From positions 6,262,001 through 6,326,000 of the forward strand of contig CP097466.1 of NCBI GenBank assembly GCA_041874725.1: DNA of 64,000 bases, written 5' to 3'. Position numbers and translations under genes: made by a program. Of this stretch, positions 57,618 through 64,000 are shown piece by piece. Position 1 is the first letter of the stretch. Every line of letters begins with the position of its first letter. This DNA is from Duganella sp. BuS-21. GTDB lineage: Bacteria; Pseudomonadota; Gammaproteobacteria; Burkholderiales; Burkholderiaceae_D. Under the pieces are notes generated by a model. The model did no database searches. It worked only from the letters and a program-made list of their open reading frames with translations, and was not told the DNA's origin.

Positions 57618-58382
57618 TCAGGTGCGGGTGATCGACGCGCCGCCGTCGACCAGCGAGGCGGTGCCGGTGACGAACGAGGAATCGTCCGAAGCCAGGTACA
57701 GCACCGAGCGCGCCAGTTCTTCCGGTTGCGCCACGCGTTTCAGCGCGTGCAGATTGGTGATGAAGGAAGTCGATTCCGGCGTGTTGTTCATTTCGCGGTA
57801 CATCGAGGTATCCACGGCACCCGGCAACACGGCGTTCACGCGCACGCCTTGCGGGCCGTATTCGGCAGCCAGCGCCTGCGTCAGGCCGATCAGGCCGGCC
57901 TTGCTGGCGGCGTAGGCTGCCACGCCCGGGAAGGCGAAGCTGTAGCCGACGAAGGTCGAGGTGAAGATCACCGAACCGCCGCCATGCTTGATCATTTCAG
58001 GAACCTGGTGCTTGGCGCCGAGGAAGGCGCTGGTCAGGTTGGCGGCGAGGGTGTCGTTCCAGCCCTGCTCCGACACGCCGATGGTCTCGCCCATTTCGCC
58101 CAGCGTGCCGGCGTTGTTGTAGGCGATGTCCAGGCGGCCGTAAGCTTCCACAGCGGCGGCGACCAGTTGGGCGTTGAACGATTCGGAGGTGACGTCGCCG
58201 GCCAGCGCGATGGCGCTGCCGCCGTCCGCCTTGATCTCGGCGACCAGCGTATCAAGTTCCGCCTGGCGGCGGGCGGCGACCACGACTTGGGCGCCTTCAG
58301 CGGCGAACAGCTTGGCGGTGGCGCGGCCGATGCCGGACGATGCACCAGTGACGATAGCGACTTTGTTTTGCAGACGGTTCAT
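57618..58382 (-). CDS. SDR-family oxidoreductase
   Basis: A 254-residue classical short-chain dehydrogenase/reductase. VAIVTGASSGIGRATAKLF is the cofactor loop, YNNAGTLGEMG the structural NNAG, and AYAASKAGLIG gives the YxxxK catalytic pair with a Ser in IFTSTFVG. The C-terminal VTGTASLVDGGASI is standard. An Arg-rich strand end (VVVAARRQAEL) suggests NADPH preference. It converges on ubiH. The substrate is unknown. Confidence 0.92.
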   Translation of the reverse strand: MNRLQNKVAIVTGASSGIGRATAKLFAAEGAQVVVAARRQAELDTLVAEIKADGGSAIALAGDVTSESFNAQLVAAAVEAYGRLDIAYNNAGTLGEMGETIGVSEQGWNDTLAANLTSAFLGAKHQVPEMIKHGGGSVIFTSTFVGYSFAFPGVAAYAASKAGLIGLTQALAAEYGPQGVRVNAVLPGAVDTSMYREMNNTPESTSFITNLHALKRVAQPEELARSVLYLASDDSSFVTGTASLVDGGASITRT

Positions 58383-58480
58383 GTTGAAACTCCTTGAGGT
58401 GGGTTGATGTAGCCATAGTAGGCTTCATCAACACCACCATCAATCGGCTCAAAACGAATATATCATTCACAAATTGTGAA

Positions 58481-59959
58481 TTACTCCACTGCCTTGACCA
58501 TGTCTTCGATGACCTTTTTGGCGTCGCCGAAGACCATCATGGTGTTGGCCTGGTAGAACAGCTCATTGTCCAGGCCCGCATAGCCGGAGGCCATCGAGCG
58601 CTTGTTGACGATGATGCTCTTGGCCTTGTAAGCCTCCAGGATGGGCATGCCGGCGATCGGCGATTTCGGATCCTTGGCGGCCGGGTTGACCACGTCGTTG
58701 GCGCCCAGGATCAGCACCACGTCGGTCTGGCCGAACTCGCCATTGATGTCCTCCATCTCGAACACCTGGTCGTAAGGCACCTCGGCCTCGGCCAGCAGCA
58801 CGTTCATATGGCCCGGCATGCGTCCCGCCACCGGGTGGATCGCATACTTCACGGTCACGCCCTTGTGGGTCAGCTTTTCCACCAGTTCTTTCAGCGAGTG
58901 CTGCGCGCGCGCCACGGCCAGGCCGTAGCCCGGCACGATGATCACGCTTTCGGCATTGGCCATAATGAACGAGGCATCGTCGGCCGAACCGGATTTGACC
59001 GGACGCTGCTCCTTCGAACCGCCGCCGCCCACCTCGGCCGGCGCACCGCCGAAGCCGCCCAGAATCACGTTGAAGAACGAGCGGTTCATCGCCTTGCACA
59101 TGATGTAGGACAGGATGGCGCCCGACGAACCGACCAGCGAACCGGCGATGATCAGCATCGAGTTATTCAGCGAGAAGCCGATGCCGGCTGCGGCCCAGCC
59201 GGAGTAGGAGTTCAGCATCGACACCACCACCGGCATGTCCGCGCCGCCGATCGGGATGATGATCAGCACGCCGAGCACAAAGGCGATGGCGGTCATGATC
59301 AGGAACGGCGTCCAGGCAGGCTCGACGCCGCCGGCGAACACGAACACCAGGCCCAGGCCGACCATCACGATGGCCAGGATCAGGTTCAGCATGTGCTGGC
59401 CGGCGAAGCTCACCGGGGCGCCCTGGAACAGGCGGAACTTGTACTTGCCCGACAGCTTGCCGAACGCGATCACCGAACCGGAGAAGGTAATCGCGCCGAC
59501 GAAGGTGCCGATGAACAGTTCGATGCGGTTACCGACCGGCAGCGCCTGGCCCAACGCCGCAATGCCGAACGCGTGCGGCTCCGACACCGCCGCCACCGCG
59601 ATGCAAACCGCCGCCAGACCGATCAGCGAGTGCATGGCCGCGACCAGCTCCGGCATCTTGGTCATTTCGACCTTCTTGGCCAGCACGGCGCCGATGCCGC
59701 CGCCGACGATCACGCCCAGCGCCACCAGGCCGAGGCCCATGCCGCCAGTCATGCCATCGGCCGCCGCCGCCGCCGCATCGGCCTTCAGCTTGAGGATCAG
59801 GGCGATGGTGGTGACGAAAGCGATCGCCATGCCCGACATGCCGAAGGCATTGCCGGTGCGCGCCGTGCCCGGCGAGGACAGCCCTTTCAGCGCCTGGATA
59901 AAGCATACCGAGGCGATGAGATACATCATCGTCACCAGGTTCATGGAGATGAAATTCAT
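58481..59959 (-). CDS. pntB: NAD(P) transhydrogenase subunit beta
   Basis: A 492-residue inner-membrane subunit with about nine hydrophobic segments and a C-terminal NADP(H)-binding domain (about 315-492: [48 protein letters not shown]). It couples proton entry to hydride transfer from NADH to NADP+. Its start overlaps the end of the alpha2 gene by 4 bp. Confidence 0.96.
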   Translation of the reverse strand: MNFISMNLVTMMYLIASVCFIQALKGLSSPGTARTGNAFGMSGMAIAFVTTIALILKLKADAAAAAADGMTGGMGLGLVALGVIVGGGIGAVLAKKVEMTKMPELVAAMHSLIGLAAVCIAVAAVSEPHAFGIAALGQALPVGNRIELFIGTFVGAITFSGSVIAFGKLSGKYKFRLFQGAPVSFAGQHMLNLILAIVMVGLGLVFVFAGGVEPAWTPFLIMTAIAFVLGVLIIIPIGGADMPVVVSMLNSYSGWAAAGIGFSLNNSMLIIAGSLVGSSGAILSYIMCKAMNRSFFNVILGGFGGAPAEVGGGGSKEQRPVKSGSADDASFIMANAESVIIVPGYGLAVARAQHSLKELVEKLTHKGVTVKYAIHPVAGRMPGHMNVLLAEAEVPYDQVFEMEDINGEFGQTDVVLILGANDVVNPAAKDPKSPIAGMPILEAYKAKSIIVNKRSMASGYAGLDNELFYQANTMMVFGDAKKVIEDMVKAVE

Positions 59960-60282
59960 GCGTGACCTCCCTTGCCATCCGCAGGCTTGGCCTTCGGCTC
60001 TTTTTTCCGGAACATCTCCAGCATGCGCTGGGTGACCAGGAAGCCGCCGAACACATTGACGGCGGCCAGCGCCACCGCGACGGTGCCGGCGACCTGGCCG
60101 ATCAGGCCCTCGGTCAAGGAGGCGGCCAGCATGGCGCCGACGATGATGATGGCCGAGATGGCGTTGGTGACGGCCATCAGCGGCGTATGCAGCGCCGGCG
60201 TGACGGTCCAGACCACGTGGTAGCCGACGTAGATGGCCAGCACGAAGATAATCAGGTTGATGACGGTGTGGCTGATTTCCAT
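59956..60282 (-). CDS. NAD(P) transhydrogenase subunit alpha part 2 (membrane)
   Basis: A 108-residue membrane subunit with three hydrophobic segments ([52 protein letters not shown]). It corresponds to the membrane tail of E. coli PntA, encoded separately here as in many betaproteobacteria and alphaproteobacteria. AAGGAG precedes the ATG at 60282. It lies between the alpha1 and beta genes. Confidence 0.94.
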   Translation of the reverse strand: MEISHTVINLIIFVLAIYVGYHVVWTVTPALHTPLMAVTNAISAIIIVGAMLAASLTEGLIGQVAGTVAVALAAVNVFGGFLVTQRMLEMFRKKEPKAKPADGKGGHA

Positions 60283-60308
60283 ATTGTTCTCCTTGTTCTT
60301 ATTGCCGC

Positions 60309-61421
<1,113 letters not shown>

Positions 61422-61456
61422 GGTGCCTCCAAATGATTAATAAACTGACTACAATC

Positions 61457-61481
61457 TATCATGGATTTTTCGACCATGATA
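61457..61481. promoter_or_regulatory. Inverted repeat in the pnt leader
   Basis: TATCATGG (61457-61464) and CCATGATA (61474-61481) are separated by 9 nt, about 36 bp upstream of the pntA start in an AT-rich 200-bp gap between divergent genes. It could be an operator for a dimeric regulator. No promoter boxes could be placed firmly. Confidence 0.35.
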
Positions 61482-61621
61482 CTTAATACTTATTTGTCTA
61501 TAGCCAACGATTTCATCACATCAAGTATTACTATTTGTCATTAATTAGCGTGTAAATTTGCGCAAGCGCAAACCAAATGGCCGGAACAGGCTAAAATATC
61601 GGCTCTTCTCAAGGATGACTC

Positions 61622-62119
61622 ATGCCGCGTATCTGGAAACCCTCTGTTACTGTTGCCGCCATCGTCGAAAAAGATGGCAAGTTTTTGCTGATCGAAGAAG
61701 AAACCAGCGACGGCATCCGCATCAACCAGCCTGCCGGCCACCTGGACCCGTATGAGTCCCTGCAGGAGGCGGTGGTGCGCGAAACGCTGGAGGAAACCGC
61801 CTACGAATTCACGCCGACCGCGCTGGTGGGCATGTATATGTCGCGCTACACCTCCAACCGCACCGGCGAGGAAGTGACGTATTTGCGCTTCACGTTCTGC
61901 GGCTATCCGGGCGCGCAGCACGACCGTCCTTTGGATGAGGGAATTTTGCGCACGATGTGGCTCACGCGCGACGAGTTGGCCGCCTGCGCCGACCGTCACC
62001 GCAGCCCGACCGTGTTGCAATGCGTGGACGAATACCTGGCGGGCCGCCGCGCGCCGCTGGAACTGATACAAACACATGCTTCCGTGTTCAAGGAAGCGAT
62101 TAGCACTGCGAATGGATAA
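61622..62119 (+). CDS. Nudix hydrolase (NudJ-like)
   Basis: A 165-residue Nudix pyrophosphohydrolase. The Nudix box starts at GHLDPYESLQEAVVRETLEE and continues TAYEF, with Ala replacing the usual Gly before the last hydrophobic residue. The N-terminal SVTVAAIVEKDGKFLLIEEE is typical. It precedes mnmA by 6 bp; the nudJ-mnmA order is also found in E. coli, supporting a NudJ-type phosphatase acting on thiamine or nucleoside pyrophosphates. Confidence 0.92.
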   Translation: MPRIWKPSVTVAAIVEKDGKFLLIEEETSDGIRINQPAGHLDPYESLQEAVVRETLEETAYEFTPTALVGMYMSRYTSNRTGEEVTYLRFTFCGYPGAQHDRPLDEGILRTMWLTRDELAACADRHRSPTVLQCVDEYLAGRRAPLELIQTHASVFKEAISTANG

Positions 62120-62125
62120 AGAAGC

Positions 62126-63244
62126 ATGAGTAACGGGTCGGGCAAAAAAAGAGTCGTCATCGGCATGTCGGGCGGGGTGGATTCCTCGGTCTCGGCGTGG
62201 CTGCTCAAGGAACAAGGCTATGAGGTCATCGGCCTGTTCATGAAGAACTGGGAAGACGACGACGACTCCGAGTACTGCTCCACCCGCCAGGACTGGATCG
62301 ACGCGGCCTCGGTGGCCGACGTGGTCGGTGTCGACATCGAGGCGGTGAACTTCGCCAGCGAATACAAGGACCGCGTGTTCGCCGACTTCCTGCGCGAATA
62401 CCAGGCCGGCCGCACGCCGAACCCGGACGTGCTGTGCAACGCCGAAATCAAATTCAAGGCCTTTCTCGACCACGCCATGTCGCTCGGTGCTGACCTGATC
62501 GCCACCGGCCACTACGCGCGCGTGCGCCAGCACAACGGCCGCGCCGAGCTGCTGAAGGCGGTCGACCACACCAAGGACCAGAGCTACTTCCTGCACCGCC
62601 TGAACCAGGCGCAGTTGTCGAAGACTTTGTTCCCGTTGGGCGAAATCCCGAAAACCGAAGTGCGCAAGATCGCCGAAAAACTCCAGCTGCCGAATGCGGC
62701 CAAGAAGGATTCGACCGGCATCTGCTTCATCGGCGAGCGTCCGTTCCGCGAATTCCTGAACCGCTACCTGTCGTACAAGCCGGGGCCGATGATGACGCCG
62801 GACGGCAAGGTGGTGGGCGAGCACGTCGGCCTGTCGTTCTACACGCTAGGCCAGCGCAAGGGCATCGGCGTCGGCGGCATGAAGGAATACAAGAATGCCG
62901 ACGGCAGCAACGACGCCTGGTATGTGGCCAGGAAGGATGTGGCCAACAACGTGCTGTACATCGTGCAGGGCCACGACCATCCGTGGCTGCTGTCGTCGAC
63001 GCTGCGCGCCGACCAGGCCAGCTGGGTGGCCGGCGTGGCGCCGGAAGCAGGTGCGTTGTCGGCCAAGACGCGCTATCGCCAGGCCGACGTGGCGTGCGAG
63101 ATCGCGCCTGCCGGCGCATCGGATTTTGCGTTGAAATTCATGGATGCCCAGTGGGCCGTGACGCCGGGCCAGTCGGCCGTGCTGTACGACGGCGATGTCT
63201 GCCTGGGCGGCGGCATCATCGACAGCTCGACCTTCGCTTCGTAA
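62126..63244 (+). CDS. mnmA: tRNA-specific 2-thiouridylase
   Basis: A 372-residue ATP-dependent enzyme that puts sulfur on U34 of Lys, Glu and Gln tRNAs. The PP-loop is [18 protein letters not shown], and the two catalytic cysteines lie in [16 protein letters not shown] and [13 protein letters not shown]. It follows the Nudix gene by 6 bp. Its stop codon abuts the stop of the convergent receiver protein gene. Confidence 0.97.
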   Translation: MSNGSGKKRVVIGMSGGVDSSVSAWLLKEQGYEVIGLFMKNWEDDDDSEYCSTRQDWIDAASVADVVGVDIEAVNFASEYKDRVFADFLREYQAGRTPNPDVLCNAEIKFKAFLDHAMSLGADLIATGHYARVRQHNGRAELLKAVDHTKDQSYFLHRLNQAQLSKTLFPLGEIPKTEVRKIAEKLQLPNAAKKDSTGICFIGERPFREFLNRYLSYKPGPMMTPDGKVVGEHVGLSFYTLGQRKGIGVGGMKEYKNADGSNDAWYVARKDVANNVLYIVQGHDHPWLLSSTLRADQASWVAGVAPEAGALSAKTRYRQADVACEIAPAGASDFALKFMDAQWAVTPGQSAVLYDGDVCLGGGIIDSSTFAS

Positions 63245-63691
63245 TTACTCCGCTGCGGCGGGCGGCGGCGATGCTTCGCCGTCGCCGGCGGCTTCCGCTT
63301 TGGCGGCCAGCGCCGCGCGCTGGCGCTTGACCATGGCGATCACCACATTGCGTATCGTATTGAGTACCGTATCGGCCTTGAACGGCTTCACGATAAAGCC
63401 GCTCACGCCCATCGCATGCGCCGACTGGATGGTGGCGGCGTCCAGTTCACTCGAGACCATGAACACCAGCGTCTTGGGCCAGGTGGCGCGAATCTCGACC
63501 AGCGTCTCCGGCTCTTTCTCCATCTGCTCCCTGGCGATGCAGACGATGTGCGGCTGGTGCTTAATCAACAGCACCATGGCGCTGGCGCAGGTGTGGGTCT
63601 GGCCCACCACGTCGTAACCGCCATCGAGCAGCACGGTGTTGAGCAGACCGCGCGCGACGGCGCTCTGGTCGATAATGACTGCTTTTAACAT
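63245..63691 (-). CDS. Receiver-domain protein lacking the phosphoacceptor Asp (pseudo-receiver)
   Basis: A 148-residue stand-alone receiver domain (about 1-122) with an alanine/proline-rich tail. Asp8 of the acidic pocket, Ser80/81 and Lys102 of the VKPF motif are kept, but the position of the phosphoacceptor Asp is Ala53 in HIVCIAREQM. Phosphorylation in the usual way is therefore not expected, and it may act as a protein-binding module. The start at 63691 gives the standard MLKAVIIDQS. It lies 13 bp downstream of the exonuclease gene and may be co-transcribed. Confidence 0.85.
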   Translation of the reverse strand: MLKAVIIDQSAVARGLLNTVLLDGGYDVVGQTHTCASAMVLLIKHQPHIVCIAREQMEKEPETLVEIRATWPKTLVFMVSSELDAATIQSAHAMGVSGFIVKPFKADTVLNTIRNVVIAMVKRQRAALAAKAEAAGDGEASPPPAAAE

Positions 63692-63704
63692 CTTGCAAAC
63701 CTTG

Positions 63705-64000
63705 TTATGAGTGGGACCAAGCCAGCATATTCCAGCTGACGCCAACCCGCACATCTGTTTTTAACGCAACTAGCTGTCGAGAAAGATACAGCATTTCGCG
63801 CTCTTTTCGTAGTGTTTCGCCCAGCGTGTCCTTCAGAATGCCGGCGCCGGCCATGATGGCGTCCAGAGTGCCGTATGTACGCAACAGTCTGGCGGCGGTT
63901 TTCACGCCGACCTTGGAGACGCCGGGAATCGAGTCGGTCACATCGCCCATCAGCGCCAGCAGGTCGGGCAGCTGGTCGGGCGGCACGCCCCACTTCTTCT
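63705..64000 (-). CDS. 5'-3' exonuclease, C-terminal part (continues past right edge)
   Basis: The last 97 or so codons of a 5'-3' exonuclease. It shows the helix-3-turn-helix DNA-binding motif LALMGDVTDSIPGVSKVGVK with its catalytic aspartates (Asp in GDVTDS), followed by TAARLLRTYGTLDAI. The C-terminus ends soon after this motif, which fits a free-standing ExoIX-like enzyme or small FEN rather than the N-terminal domain of DNA polymerase I. The frame is open to the right edge; the N-terminal two thirds are outside the window. Confidence 0.85.
   Translation of the reverse strand, partial: KKWGVPPDQLPDLLALMGDVTDSIPGVSKVGVKTAARLLRTYGTLDAIMAGAGILKDTLGETLRKEREMLYLSRQLVALKTDVRVGVSWNMLAWSHS

Noticed and set aside
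61541..62824. A 427-codon minus-strand frame over the Nudix and mnmA genes
   Set aside because: Both plus-strand genes have intact catalytic motifs. The antisense frame has shadow composition only.

Overview
The window is about 64 kb of GC-rich chromosome that reads as a betaproteobacterium of the family Oxalobacteraceae (Duganella, Massilia or Janthinobacterium type). This is inferred from gene content and order (lptD-surA-pdxA-rsmA, amgK-murU next to lptD, leuS-lptE-holA-proA, a split pntA-alpha1/alpha2/pntB), from a PEP-CTERM choice-of-anchor protein, and from GGGGTCAG/CTGACCCC-type intergenic palindromes. No rRNA, prophage, insertion sequence or CRISPR array was seen. Both edges cut a gene: a GH1 beta-glucosidase on the left and a 5'-3' exonuclease on the right.

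Left part (1-19.7 kb) is mostly accessory. It holds a beta-glucosidase and an AmpG-like MFS permease, then a minus-strand operon of an esterase and two periplasmic binding proteins with no permease. Upstream of that operon lie four CG-centred LacI-type operator copies spaced 20-21 bp apart, a good promoter and an intrinsic terminator. Next come a conserved-looking membrane protein with a 24-residue hydrophobic peptide, an alpha/beta hydrolase, the ohr/ohrR peroxide pair, the PEP-CTERM protein, tRNA-Gly(CCC), a LuxR-type regulator, an OpgB-like phosphoglycerol transferase, an M28 peptidase, a CsgG/DUF4810/GNA1162 lipoprotein operon, a LysR/tautomerase/DUF4865 locus and an isolated flagellin with a sigma-28-like promoter.

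From 19.7 to 25.8 kb three minus-strand genes are packed with 4-9 bp gaps: an HDOD-GAF-histidine kinase, a REC-PAS-GGDEF-EAL protein and a cytoplasmic protein with 13 Sel1 repeats. They look like one phosphorelay/c-di-GMP module, followed by the flagellin. A Bcr/CflA-type efflux pump lies upstream.

From 27 to 44.5 kb the content is mainly housekeeping: an RlmL-like methyltransferase, an HCCA isomerase-like protein, hemJ, proA, holA, lptE, leuS, map, exbD/exbB-like genes with a barstar-like gene, dapB, bamE, fur, hrcA and a HAD hydrolase. One AT-richer island at 36.6-38.3 kb carries a DUF4411 (PIN-like) gene overlapping an HTH-ImmA/IrrE protease gene, a probable toxin-antitoxin-type acquisition.

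From 44.6 to 64 kb there are a lipoprotein metallophosphoesterase, two tandem paralogous lipoproteins, the rsmA-pdxA-surA-lptD envelope operon, the divergent amgK-murU-pepP-ubiH operon, an SDR, the pnt transhydrogenase operon, a Nudix hydrolase, mnmA, and a receiver-domain protein that lacks the phosphoacceptor aspartate. All functions are read from protein motifs and gene order by eye; no database search was run.
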